A DNA stretch of 64,000 nucleotides, taken from the NCBI GenBank assembly GCA_016342345.1, contig JAEINO010000015.1:1-64000 (forward strand), read 5' to 3'. Of this stretch, positions 39,209 to 48,045 are shown piece by piece. The DNA comes from Pseudodesulfovibrio sp. GTDB taxonomy: Bacteria > Desulfobacterota > Desulfovibrionia > Desulfovibrionales > Desulfovibrionaceae. The notes under the pieces are model-generated. The model ran no database searches. It was given only the letters and a program-made list of their open reading frames with translations, and had not been told where the DNA came from. A program made the translations under genes and the position numbers. Position 1 is the first letter of the stretch. The number at the start of each line of letters is the position of its first letter.

Positions 39209-40077
39209 GATTTTTCTCCTGTCCCGACGGCCTGGAGAGCCTGGTAGAACAACCAGCAGAACAACAGGATGATGAGGAAGTAGATCAACGAGAAGGCCGC
39301 AGCCGGACCGAGATCGAACTGACCCACGGCAATTTTGACGAGATAGATGGACAGGAATGTGGTTGCGTTGCCAGGTCCCCCGCCTGTGAGCACAAAGGGC
39401 TCGGCATAGATCAGGAAGCTGTCCATGAACCGCAGCAGAAGGGCGATGGTCAGCACGCCGCGCATTTTTGGCAGTTGGATGAATCGGAATATGGCCCAGG
39501 AAGAGGCTCCGTCGATCTTGGCTGCCTGATAGTATGCTTCGGGGATGGCTCGGAGACCTGCATAGGCCAGAAGGACCACCAGCGGAGTCCAATGCCATAC
39601 TTCCATGAGCATGAGCGTTATCCAGGCGTCAACGGCATTGGCCGTGTGGTCAAAGGCTATTCCGGCACTGTTGACCAGTGCGCCGAACAGACCGATGTCC
39701 GGCCTGGTGAAGATAATCCAGATTGTTCCGATGACGTTCCAGGGGATCAAGAGCGGCAGGGCCAGAATGACCAGACTCGCAGAGGCGGCCCATCCTTTTT
39801 TCGGCATCATCAGAGCGATGCCTATGCCAAGTGGCATTTCGATGAGCAGGACCAGGCCTGAGAATGCCAATTGTCGCCACAGGGCTTCATGCAATCTGCC
39901 ATCAAGCAGGACTTCCTTGAACCATTCCACGCCGACGAACAGTCGTTGCCCCGGACCGAAAATATCCTGTACGGAATAGTTGACAACGGTCATCAGCGGA
40001 ATGATCGCACTGAAGGACACGATGACAAGGACCGGGAGAATGAAAAACCATGCCTTGTTGTTATCCCATTTATTCAT
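39205..40077 (-). CDS. glpP: Glycerol ABC transporter permease (GlpP-like)
   Basis: A 290-residue ABC permease of the MalF type with six TM segments and the EAA-like loop AIPEAYYQAAKIDGASSW. Two adjacent ATG codons exist (40080 and 40077); GGGAGG is better spaced from the second. The operon order glpS-T-P-Q-U-V is conserved, and the gene overlaps glpQ by 4 bp. It pairs with GlpQ in the membrane. Confidence 0.9.
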   Translation of the reverse strand: MNKWDNNKAWFFILPVLVIVSFSAIIPLMTVVNYSVQDIFGPGQRLFVGVEWFKEVLLDGRLHEALWRQLAFSGLVLLIEMPLGIGIALMMPKKGWAASASLVILALPLLIPWNVIGTIWIIFTRPDIGLFGALVNSAGIAFDHTANAVDAWITLMLMEVWHWTPLVVLLAYAGLRAIPEAYYQAAKIDGASSWAIFRFIQLPKMRGVLTIALLLRFMDSFLIYAEPFVLTGGGPGNATTFLSIYLVKIAVGQFDLGPAAAFSLIYFLIILLFCWLFYQALQAVGTGEKS

Positions 40078-40089
40078 CATAGCCTCCCG

Positions 40090-41175
40090 TTACCTGACCA
40101 GTCTTTCGTCGCTGTAGAGTTTTGTTTTATCCGGCGGGAAGGTCAGCCAGCATTGTCCGTCCGGAATGCTTCGAGTGTCCTTGACTCTGGTCTTGATTTC
40201 GTGATTGCCGAATCGTGCGGTGACAATTCGACAGAATCCCTGATCTTCGACGCCGACAACCTTGGCGGCAATGGAGTCATCAACCTTCTCGTGATGGATG
40301 CCAACGTACATGGGGCGGATTCCGATCTTGAGTTTTCCGCCTGACAGCATGGCTTTCTCGCCATAGGAATTGGCAAGAGGGATGGCAACGTCATCAACCA
40401 GAGCAGCCGTGCCATCCACCGTACATTCGATGAAGTTCATGCCCGGACTTCCTATGAAATATCCGACAAATGTATGCTCGGGAGTTTCGAACAGTTCTTC
40501 CGGGGTGCCGGTCTGGACAATCTCGCCTTCATACATGACCACGACCTTGTCGGCGAAGGTCATCGCCTCGACCTGGTCATGGGTGACGTAGATCATGGTC
40601 AGCTTGAATTCCTTGTGTATTTCCTTGAGCTTGCGGCGCAAATCCCATTTCAGATGCGGATCAATGACCGTGAGTGGTTCATCAAAGAGGATGGCGGCGA
40701 CATCGCTTCTGACCAGCCCCCGGCCAAGGGAAATCTTCTGTTTTGCATCAGCGGAAAGTCCTGCGGCCCGTTTGTGGAGGTCCTGTTTCAGGTCGAGGGC
40801 CTCGGCTATTTCGTCAACACGCTTGTTGATTTCAGTCTTTGGAACGCCCCGGTTCTTTAATGGGAATGCAAGATTCTGGTAGACCGTCATTGTGTCGTAG
40901 AGAACCGGGAACTGGAAGACCTGGGCGATATTTCGCTGCTCCGGTTGCATTGGGGATACGTCTTCGTCGTCATACAGGATTCTGCCATGGGATGGCTTCA
41001 ACAATCCCGATATGATGTTCAGCATTGTGGTTTTCCCGCAACCTGAAGGGCCGAGCAATGCATAGGCACCGCCATCTTCCCATACCGTTTGAATCTGCTT
41101 CAGGGCAAAATCATTTTCGCCCGACGGATTGGGGAGGTAGCTGTGCTTGATTCCATTGAGTTCAATGCGCGCCAT
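40090..41175 (-). CDS. glpT: Glycerol ABC transporter ATPase (GlpT-like), degenerate signature
   Basis: A 361-residue MalK-like ATPase with a C-terminal TOBE region. Walker A is GPSGCGKTT (near 40), Walker B is ILFDEPLTVIDP, and the H-loop His is present in YVTHDQVEA. The ABC signature, normally LSGGQ, reads LSADAKQK. In the heterodimer with GlpS this subunit contributes a complete nucleotide pocket but a poor signature. It lies 12 bp from glpS and 10 bp from glpP. Confidence 0.9.
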   Translation of the reverse strand: MARIELNGIKHSYLPNPSGENDFALKQIQTVWEDGGAYALLGPSGCGKTTMLNIISGLLKPSHGRILYDDEDVSPMQPEQRNIAQVFQFPVLYDTMTVYQNLAFPLKNRGVPKTEINKRVDEIAEALDLKQDLHKRAAGLSADAKQKISLGRGLVRSDVAAILFDEPLTVIDPHLKWDLRRKLKEIHKEFKLTMIYVTHDQVEAMTFADKVVVMYEGEIVQTGTPEELFETPEHTFVGYFIGSPGMNFIECTVDGTAALVDDVAIPLANSYGEKAMLSGGKLKIGIRPMYVGIHHEKVDDSIAAKVVGVEDQGFCRIVTARFGNHEIKTRVKDTRSIPDGQCWLTFPPDKTKLYSDERLVR

Positions 41176-41187
41176 GTTTTCTCCCGG

Positions 41188-42267
41188 CTAGTCATTCTCA
41201 GGCGAGATAAGAAGATTTCCCGCTGAGTTGAATACGTAAAAGTTGCGGGGGTGGACATAAACTGAAACCGTGTTGCCAACCCGATGCATGTGGACACCGT
41301 CGTCCTGAACGACGAGCAGTTCGTTGCCATGTTTGAAATGGATGAAGGTTTCCGAACCATTGATTTCAGACAGGCCGACTTCTCCGACAATGCAGGCGTG
41401 ATCGTCGCTTCCGCAGGTCATGCTCAATCTGTTGGAACGAATTCCGAACGTGTAGTGTCCGGGTTCCAGATTATTCATTGCTGTAGTGATTGAGAAATTC
41501 AGGCCACTTTTCATTCGGACTTGGCTATCCGTGATTTCGCCATCCATGAAGTTGATGGGAGGATCGCTGAAAACTTCGGCAACCCTTGTGGTGGAAGGGT
41601 TCTGATAGACTTCGGCAGTCGGTCCGACTTGGAGTACACGTCCTTCATCCATGACAATGACGCTTCCACCGAGCATGAGTGCTTCGGTCGGTTCGGTGGT
41701 GGTGTAGACGACCACTGAATCTCGCTGGATGAAAATCTTTTGCAATTCGTCCCGCAACTCTTCGCGTAACTTGTAGTCGAGGTTGACGAGGGGTTCATCC
41801 AGAAGCAGCAAATTGACATTCTTGACCAGTGCCCTGGCAATGGCGGTGCGTTGTTGCTGGCCGCCTGACAATTCGACTGGAAGTCTGTCCAGAAGGTGCT
41901 CAATGTGCAGCATGGACGCTGCTTCCATGACCCTCTTGTTGATTTCGTCCTTGTGTAATCCGTGAATTTTCAGGGGCGAGGCGATGTTTTCGTAAATGGT
42001 CTGGGACGGGTAGTTGATGAATTGCTGATAGACCATGGCAATGCTGCGTTTGCGCACCGAAACGCCTGTGACGTCCTGTCCCTCAGCGAAAATGGAACCC
42101 GAAGAAGGGCGGTCAAGCCCTGCCATTATTCTCAGTAATGACGTTTTCCCAGCCAGAGTCCGTCCCAGAACAACATAGCGGGAACTCGATTCGAATTCCA
42201 GATTGATGTCTTTGAGGTGGACGTCATGTCCAACCAATTTGGTGATGTCTTTGAGTTTTAAACTCAT
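41188..42267 (-). CDS. glpS: Glycerol ABC transporter ATPase (GlpS-like), lacks H-loop His
   Basis: A 359-residue MalK-like ATPase, first gene of the glycerol uptake operon. Walker A is GRTLAGKTS (near 36), the signature LSGGQQQR is intact (near 140) and Walker B is LLLLDEPLVNLD. The H-loop reads YTTTEPTEA, so the switch histidine is replaced by Thr. Its defects complement those of GlpT. GGGAG lies 8 nt before ATG 42267. A GlpR-type operator overlaps its promoter. Confidence 0.9.
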   Translation of the reverse strand: MSLKLKDITKLVGHDVHLKDINLEFESSSRYVVLGRTLAGKTSLLRIMAGLDRPSSGSIFAEGQDVTGVSVRKRSIAMVYQQFINYPSQTIYENIASPLKIHGLHKDEINKRVMEAASMLHIEHLLDRLPVELSGGQQQRTAIARALVKNVNLLLLDEPLVNLDYKLREELRDELQKIFIQRDSVVVYTTTEPTEALMLGGSVIVMDEGRVLQVGPTAEVYQNPSTTRVAEVFSDPPINFMDGEITDSQVRMKSGLNFSITTAMNNLEPGHYTFGIRSNRLSMTCGSDDHACIVGEVGLSEINGSETFIHFKHGNELLVVQDDGVHMHRVGNTVSVYVHPRNFYVFNSAGNLLISPEND

Positions 42268-42323
42268 GCGTGGGTCTCCCAGTGGTCATATCCGCTCAAT
42301 AATCCGTCAATTAATCGCATTTT

Positions 42324-42357
42324 TACATAGCACTGTCATAAAATGTTCGCAAGCGAA
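42324..42357 (-). promoter_or_regulatory. glpS promoter with GlpR-type operator
   Basis: On the minus strand TTGCGA (42352-42347), 17 bp, TATGTA (42329-42324) form the promoter. The perfect dyad TTCGC-AA-GCGAA (42346-42357, plus-strand reading) overlaps the -35 box. It resembles the TTCG-N4-CGAA core of E. coli GlpR sites. Confidence 0.6.
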
Positions 42358-42415
42358 AACGGAAAAATCATTGCTCCTATGGCTTTTTTTAGGATTGTGC
42401 GGTGTGCCGAGTAGA

Positions 42416-43225
42416 CTACTCGGCGACATGAAGCTCCACTTCATTGTGTTTCATGACTTCCACCAATTCAGGCGAAGGCATCTTGTCTGTGAACATGGCA
42501 TCTATTTCCTGGATGTTGCCGAGTCGGACCATGGCGTTCCTGCCGAATTTGGAATGGTCGGTCACCAGGAAGACCTTTCGGGAATTGTCCATGATCGATC
42601 GAGCTGCGGTTACTTCGCGGTAGTCGAAATCGAGCAGAGTGCCGTCTTTGTCAACGCCGCTGATGCCGATGATGCCATAGTCCACTTTGAACTGTCGGAT
42701 GAAATCAATGGCTGCTTCCCCCACGATTCCGCAGTCCTTGTGCCGGACGAGACCTCCGGTAACAATGACTTCTATATTACTGTTTGCGTTTAGGATTCTT
42801 GCTACATTCAAGCTGTTGGTGATCACTCTGAGACGTTCGTGATGAATGAGAGCCTTGGCGACTTCCTCTGTGGTTGTCCCTATGTTGATGAAGAGTGACG
42901 ACCGGGAAGGAATCTTTTTTGCCACCAGTTTGGCGATGATTTGTTTCTCGTGCAGGCAGAGAATCTTGCGGTCGGTGTAATCAACATTTTCCGTGCTGAG
43001 TATGGGGCCTGCTCCGCCGTGGTGCCGTTGAAGAAGCCCCAGGTTGCAGAGATTGTTGATATCTCTGCGCACGGTTTGCGGTGTGACGTTGAATCGTTCG
43101 GCCAGGGTGCCTATGGCGACAAATCCTTGTTCCCTGACCATTTTGACTATTTTGTCGTGGCGAGTCCGAACTGATGCGTGTTTACCGCATGTGTCCGGCG
43201 TTATTTTCTTCTCTCTGTTTGACAT
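42416..43225 (-). CDS. glpR: DeoR-family repressor of glycerol genes
   Basis: A 269-residue DeoR-type repressor. The N-terminal helix-turn-helix reads GTLAERFNVTPQTVRRDINN (about 40-59). The C-terminal sugar-phosphate-sensing DeoRC domain has INIGTTTEEVAKAL, VTGGLVRHKDCGIVG and LVTDHSKFGR. By analogy it releases DNA on binding glycerol-3-phosphate. ATG 43225 follows AAGGAAAC. It sits between the glycerol transport operon (same strand) and the divergent glpA operon, with matching dyads on both sides. Confidence 0.9.
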   Translation of the reverse strand: MSNREKKITPDTCGKHASVRTRHDKIVKMVREQGFVAIGTLAERFNVTPQTVRRDINNLCNLGLLQRHHGGAGPILSTENVDYTDRKILCLHEKQIIAKLVAKKIPSRSSLFINIGTTTEEVAKALIHHERLRVITNSLNVARILNANSNIEVIVTGGLVRHKDCGIVGEAAIDFIRQFKVDYGIIGISGVDKDGTLLDFDYREVTAARSIMDNSRKVFLVTDHSKFGRNAMVRLGNIQEIDAMFTDKMPSPELVEVMKHNEVELHVAE

Positions 43226-43251
43226 CAAGTTTCCTTAAAAACAGTAATAAG

Positions 43252-43438
43252 TTCATTTGTGAAAATAAAAATGTGGTGTTTTGTGTTCGTAAGTGAAAAA
43301 AACAATGACGCATTCCTGGTTTTTTGCTAGTCTAATTACAAAATTTAGTCTTGGTGAGGCTTATAAATTTGTTTTTTGTTCATAACATGTTCACTTTTTT
43401 GCTACAAGAGAAAATGATTGTTAATTCGGTGAACCGAA
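43252..43438. promoter_or_regulatory. glpR-glpA divergent control region with GlpR-type dyads
   Basis: TTCATTTGTGAA (43252-43263) and TTCGTAAGTGAA (43286-43297) share the 5-2-5 layout of the glpS site TTCGCAAGCGAA. TTCGGT-GA-ACCGAA (43425-43438) is a perfect 6-2-6 dyad near the glpA start. TGTTCATAAC and ATGTTCAC lie at 43378-43394. Likely operators controlling both glpR and glpA; the core promoters here are not clear. Confidence 0.5.
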
Positions 43439-43483
43439 CAGCGGATGAATGATACGTGTCCATCCGTCTCAAGGATTGTCGTG

Positions 43484-45073
43484 ATGAAAAGACTTCAGAC
43501 CCGTGTCCTCATATTGGGAGGAGGAGCCACTGGTACAGGATTGGCCAGAGATCTGGCCCTGCGTGGTGTGCAGTGCCTTCTTGCGGAACGACGGGACATA
43601 AATGCAGGAGCTTCCGGTGGTAATCACGGACTGCTTCACAGCGGGGCACGGTATGTGGCTTCCGATGTCGAGGCTGCCGTGGAATGTCGGGAAGAAGGGG
43701 CCATTATCAAGAGGATTGCTCCACAATGTGTTGATGATTCCGGGGGGATTTTTGTCGCGGTGCAAGGTGATGACGAGCGGTATGTTGCCGATTTCGAAAG
43801 AATGTGCGCAAAAAGTCAGGTCCCGGTTCGGGAGCTTGATGTTCTTGCTGCACGGGAAATGGAGCCAACACTTTCCGATTCATTGATTGCTGCTTATGCA
43901 GTCGAGGATGCGTCTGTTGATCCGTTCATGCTTTCTCTCGACAATATGGCACAGGCATTGTCTTTGGGCGCGCGCTATCTGCGAAATTCGAAAGTGGTGG
44001 GGTTTGTCAGAGATGGTGGGCGGATTCAGTTTACCCGTTTTAATGATGAGACCACAGGCGAATTTTTTGAGGTTGAGGCGGAAATTGTCGTCAATGCCAC
44101 TGGAGCATGGGCCGGACTCGTTGCTGCCATGGCCGGAGCCCATATCAACATTCTCTATTCGTCGGGAAGCCTTCTGGTTACTCAGGATCGCATAACCAGA
44201 CGTGTTGTCAACCGATTGCGCAAGGCAGCAGATTCCGACATTCTGGTTCCCGGCGGAACCGTATCCATTCTGGGCACGACCTCTGTTACCATTAATTCCC
44301 CGGATGATTGCCGTCCGACCGTGGCGGAAACGAATCTGATCATTGACGATGCGCGGGCCATGATTCCGGTTCTGGAAACGACTCGCTATATTCGCGCATA
44401 TTCCGGCGTGCGTCCGCTCGTTATTTCCGGGGATGGCAGCGATGCCCGAAGTGTCAGTCGGGGCTTTTCCCTTATTGATCATGCGCAGGACAATGTTGGT
44501 AATTTCATTACGATCACAGGCGGTAAGCTGACGACATACAGACTCATGGCCGAGAAAACAGCAGATGTTGTCTGCGAAAAACTTGGCGTGGACGCTCCCT
44601 GTCTGACCCGAACCGAACCGCTTCCCGCATCGTCCATGGGCAAGTGGACAGAGCCGGGGCGGGCACCGAAATCATGGATTCAGAATAGGGACGCAGATGA
44701 TCTGATCCTGTGCGAATGTGAAATGGTGTCAAAAAACGCCATTGATTCCATCATCGGAAATATGGTCGGCATGCGGGGCAATTCAATGCTCAAGGCGATT
44801 GGTCTTCGCAGTCGGGTGGGCAAGGGGCCGTGTCAGGGTGGTTTCTGTGGTCTCAGGATAACCGGACATCTGTATGATCAGGGGCATGTTCAGGGCGGCC
44901 ATGGCATTACGGAACTCAAGTCGTTTGTGGGCAGCCGTTGGCGAGGTTTTTCACCCATTTTGTGGGGACTTCCTCTGGTACAGGCCGATCTTCAGGAAGC
45001 CCTGTACTGTGGTGCTCTTGATATGGAATTGGATCACAATACAGAATATTTTTCGTGCGAGGATGATGAATGA
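43484..45073 (+). CDS. glpA: Anaerobic glycerol-3-phosphate dehydrogenase subunit A
   Basis: A 529-residue FAD-dependent enzyme oxidising sn-glycerol-3-phosphate to dihydroxyacetone phosphate. The N terminus has the Rossmann motif VLILGGGATGTGLARD and the family block GNHGLLHSGARYV. The C terminus has the BFD-like 2Fe-2S domain (CECEMVS near 417, CQGGFC near 459), as in E. coli GlpA. ATG 43484 is chosen because AAGGA lies 8 nt upstream; an in-frame ATG at 43445 would add 13 residues with a weaker site. It overlaps glpB as ATGA. Confidence 0.93.
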   Translation: MKRLQTRVLILGGGATGTGLARDLALRGVQCLLAERRDINAGASGGNHGLLHSGARYVASDVEAAVECREEGAIIKRIAPQCVDDSGGIFVAVQGDDERYVADFERMCAKSQVPVRELDVLAAREMEPTLSDSLIAAYAVEDASVDPFMLSLDNMAQALSLGARYLRNSKVVGFVRDGGRIQFTRFNDETTGEFFEVEAEIVVNATGAWAGLVAAMAGAHINILYSSGSLLVTQDRITRRVVNRLRKAADSDILVPGGTVSILGTTSVTINSPDDCRPTVAETNLIIDDARAMIPVLETTRYIRAYSGVRPLVISGDGSDARSVSRGFSLIDHAQDNVGNFITITGGKLTTYRLMAEKTADVVCEKLGVDAPCLTRTEPLPASSMGKWTEPGRAPKSWIQNRDADDLILCECEMVSKNAIDSIIGNMVGMRGNSMLKAIGLRSRVGKGPCQGGFCGLRITGHLYDQGHVQGGHGITELKSFVGSRWRGFSPILWGLPLVQADLQEALYCGALDMELDHNTEYFSCEDDE

Positions 45074-46338
45074 CCAGAGATGACGCCATATATGATGTCA
45101 TGGTCATAGGAGCTGGATTTGCAGGGATGGCCGCTGCGCTCTTCGCTTCTGCCCAAGGACTCAGGGTTGTTCAGGCCGGAGCTACAGGGGGTATTGATTT
45201 CAGTACCGGGTTTATCGATCTCATGGGCGTGCATCCCGTTGAAGAGGGGCATCGCTGGAATAATCCCTGGTCTGCCATCAAGGCGGTTGTGCGTGATTGT
45301 CCGAAGCACCCATATGGTTTGCTTGAGCGAAGGGAAATCGAAGAATCGCTTGATATTTTTACAGGTTTTCTCACCGAACAGGGGCTGGAATATGTGGGCC
45401 GCAAGGAACGGAATACCTGCGCCATCACTCCGGCAGGGACCATCAAACGCACCTATCGGGTCCCACGGACGGCGTGGAATGGTTCGGTCGCCCTGGGGAA
45501 AAAGGCTCCTGCTCTTATTGTCGATTTTCATGGATTGAAGGGGTTCAGCGGCAAGCAGCTTGTCGAGACCCAGCAGCATAACTGGCCTGAGCTGCGATCC
45601 GTTCGGATAGATTTTCCCGGTGGCAGGGGGGAGCTTTACCCGGAACATCTTGCCTGGGCCTTGGCTGATCCGCTCATTCGGGAAAGATTGGTCGCATCGA
45701 TTGCCCCTCATGCAGCGGATGTCGAGTATGTGGGATTTCCCGCCGTGCTTGGGCTGAATGATCCGCAGAAAGTAGTGACACATCTTGAAGAGTTGTTCGG
45801 CAAACGTATTTTTGAAATCCCGACCTTGCCGCCGTCCATTGCTGGTCCTCGCCTTCGTGCGGTTTTTGATCGCGGACTTCCATCCCAAGGAGTTCGCACA
45901 CTCTCTCAGAAACTCGTTACACAGGTGCGGAAAATGGACGGCGGCATGTTTCAATTCGATGTCGGGTCAGGGGCTGCCAGGGTCACGGTTGTCGCGAAAG
46001 CCGCAATCCTGGCAACCGGGCGTTTTTTTGGCAAGGGTCTCTGGGCAGATCGGGAGAAGTTGACGGAGTCGGTTTTCGGTCTGCCGGTTGTGCAGCCGGA
46101 GAATCGGGAAGGGTGGCATCGATCGGAATTCTTTGATCCCAAGGGACATCCTGCGAATACCGCTGGCATAGAAGTGGACTCGCGGTTTCGGCCTCTTGGC
46201 ACATCCGGGCTACCCGCATATGAAAATCTGTTTGCGGCAGGGGCAATTTTGGCTCACCAGGACTGGATGCGTATGAAATGTGGCGCAGGGTTGGCCATTG
46301 CCACGGCCTACAAGGCTGTTGAAGAGCTGAATAAATAA
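45070..46338 (+). CDS. glpB: Anaerobic glycerol-3-phosphate dehydrogenase subunit B
   Basis: A 422-residue FAD/FMN-binding subunit of the GlpB family. The N-terminal dinucleotide fold reads VMVIGAGFAGMAAALFAS, followed by ATGGIDFSTGFIDLMG. The C terminus closes with ENLFAAGAILAHQDWMRMKCGAG. The start overlaps glpA by 4 bp. It couples GlpA to the membrane electron acceptor encoded next. Confidence 0.9.
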   Translation: MTRDDAIYDVMVIGAGFAGMAAALFASAQGLRVVQAGATGGIDFSTGFIDLMGVHPVEEGHRWNNPWSAIKAVVRDCPKHPYGLLERREIEESLDIFTGFLTEQGLEYVGRKERNTCAITPAGTIKRTYRVPRTAWNGSVALGKKAPALIVDFHGLKGFSGKQLVETQQHNWPELRSVRIDFPGGRGELYPEHLAWALADPLIRERLVASIAPHAADVEYVGFPAVLGLNDPQKVVTHLEELFGKRIFEIPTLPPSIAGPRLRAVFDRGLPSQGVRTLSQKLVTQVRKMDGGMFQFDVGSGAARVTVVAKAAILATGRFFGKGLWADREKLTESVFGLPVVQPENREGWHRSEFFDPKGHPANTAGIEVDSRFRPLGTSGLPAYENLFAAGAILAHQDWMRMKCGAGLAIATAYKAVEELNK

Positions 46339-46386
46339 TGGTGTCTTGAGGAAGGAGCTACGCAGGCTGTTGCAGAAGGAAGGGGT

Positions 46387-48045
46387 ATGGATTTCTTTGA
46401 TATCGGTCTGACTTTGGCTTTGATCATCTGCACGATCGGGGTTGTCTGGCGTGTTTCCAGATGGTTTGGGAAATGGGGTGGCGAAGCAACGCATCCGCCT
46501 TTCGATAGTCCTGTGTTATCCTGGTATCTGCTGGTTGCCCGTGGTGTCTGGACCTTTTTTCTTGATGTCGTCTTGCTTGCCCGTACCGGTCGAACCAGTC
46601 GATTGCGTTGGTTGGCTCATTGTCTCGTTTTGTATGGATTCATGGGATTGTTGCTGTTTCACGCCATGGACGAGACCATAACCGCCAATGTGTTCTCGGC
46701 ATATGAACCGACCCTTGACCCGTGGCAATTCCTGCGAAATCTGTTTGGAGCCATGACACTGGTTGGTCTTGCGCTCATGACATGGCGCAGGGTGACGCTT
46801 CGCAAACTTCGCGCCATGACCCTGTTCCAGGACTGGGCCGCGATTTTGATAGTTGCCGCCATCATCGTTTCCGGTTTTCTTCTTGAAGCATCGAAAATCA
46901 TTTCCCCGGCAGTTTTTGATCGTATGGTGTACGAGTATCTTGTCCCGGAAGACGGATCGGATGTGACAGCCCTGAAAGTCTATTGGGCTGACGAGTACGG
47001 CCTTGTTGTTTCGGAGCGAATTCCCACCAATCAAGCCGTTTTGGAGAAAGGGGCACTTCTCAATGAAGAGAGTTGCGTTGATTGCCACTCCGATACGTCT
47101 TCGGCCTTTGCTTCCAGACCATTGTCCAAGGCTTTCGGTCCGTTGACTTCGGCCTTGAACACGAGTCGGGCCGATGAGGCGTTCTGGTATTTTCATCTGA
47201 TTTTCTGTTTCATCGCTTTGGCGGCATTTCCGTTCGGGAAATTTTTTCATCCATTTTCAACTCCCGTGAACATGGTTTCCAGACTCGGCCGTCGTGATGG
47301 TGCGGCTGTTTCTCAGCCAGCAGAATTGCCTCGCGGGCTGGGAATGGACGCCTGCACCAGATGCGGTGAATGCAGTTTGCATTGCAGTGTTGCTCCATCT
47401 TTTTCGGTTCTGGGCAATCCCAATATACTCCCTTCTGAAAAACTCGTTTCGCTCAGGCAATTTCAGACGGAAAAGTCGCTGTCCGGCCATCCTCTCGATG
47501 CCTTTGCCGAAGGCAGCCGTATCTGCACGGAATGTCTGCGGTGTACGGATATCTGCCCTTCAGGAATAAACCTTCATGATTTGTGGACGTCTTCACGTAC
47601 GCGTCTTTCCGAGCAAGTCCTTGATCCCAACGATGTCATTCGTCAAAAAACAGCCTCCCATTGGTCCCGGTTTTTCGATGAGGCAGACGGAGGCTCTGCG
47701 ATACTTCCGCCTGTGGCTGGTCTGGCGGATAATTCCCAGTCCTATTGGGCCTGTGTGCAATGCACGACCTGTACGAGTGTGTGTCCGGTTGTGGCCGTCA
47801 GCGAAGATCCTTCAAGGGATCTTGATCTCACACCGCAGCAGATCATGAACCTGTTGCGTATGGGATTGAAGGATCAGACCCTTGGGGCGCGCATGGTGTG
47901 GAGTTGTACCACTTGCTATAAATGTCAGGAGCATTGCCCGCAGAATATTCGCGTGGCCGACGTTCTGTACGAGTTGAGAAACACGGTTGCCGCCCGTTTG
48001 AGGGATACGAAAAAGACCAACTGCGGGAATGGAGAAACCAAGTGA
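46387..48045 (+). CDS. Membrane iron-sulfur/cytochrome protein with heme c site (GlpC/Hdr-like)
   Basis: A 552-residue protein replacing the usual GlpC. Six hydrophobic spans (about 7-24, 44-65, 76-96, 112-132, 148-168, 266-284) form a NarI/HdrE-like cytochrome b unit. The long loop before the last span holds CVDCH (230-234), a c-type heme site expected in the periplasm. The C-terminal cytoplasmic part has four cysteine clusters (C323/326/329/333, C380/383/386/390, C456/459/462/466, C507/510/513/517). The CCG domain normally fused to such proteins is encoded by the next gene. It likely passes electrons from GlpAB to quinone or to periplasmic cytochrome c; the direction is inferred. Confidence 0.82.
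   Translation: MDFFDIGLTLALIICTIGVVWRVSRWFGKWGGEATHPPFDSPVLSWYLLVARGVWTFFLDVVLLARTGRTSRLRWLAHCLVLYGFMGLLLFHAMDETITANVFSAYEPTLDPWQFLRNLFGAMTLVGLALMTWRRVTLRKLRAMTLFQDWAAILIVAAIIVSGFLLEASKIISPAVFDRMVYEYLVPEDGSDVTALKVYWADEYGLVVSERIPTNQAVLEKGALLNEESCVDCHSDTSSAFASRPLSKAFGPLTSALNTSRADEAFWYFHLIFCFIALAAFPFGKFFHPFSTPVNMVSRLGRRDGAAVSQPAELPRGLGMDACTRCGECSLHCSVAPSFSVLGNPNILPSEKLVSLRQFQTEKSLSGHPLDAFAEGSRICTECLRCTDICPSGINLHDLWTSSRTRLSEQVLDPNDVIRQKTASHWSRFFDEADGGSAILPPVAGLADNSQSYWACVQCTTCTSVCPVVAVSEDPSRDLDLTPQQIMNLLRMGLKDQTLGARMVWSCTTCYKCQEHCPQNIRVADVLYELRNTVAARLRDTKKTNCGNGETK

Noticed and set aside
38405-39598. Long N-terminal extension of the GlpQ permease
   Set aside because: The extra 130 residues overlap glpP in another frame. 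The ATG at 39208 with AGGAG and the ATGA overlap is the normal start.
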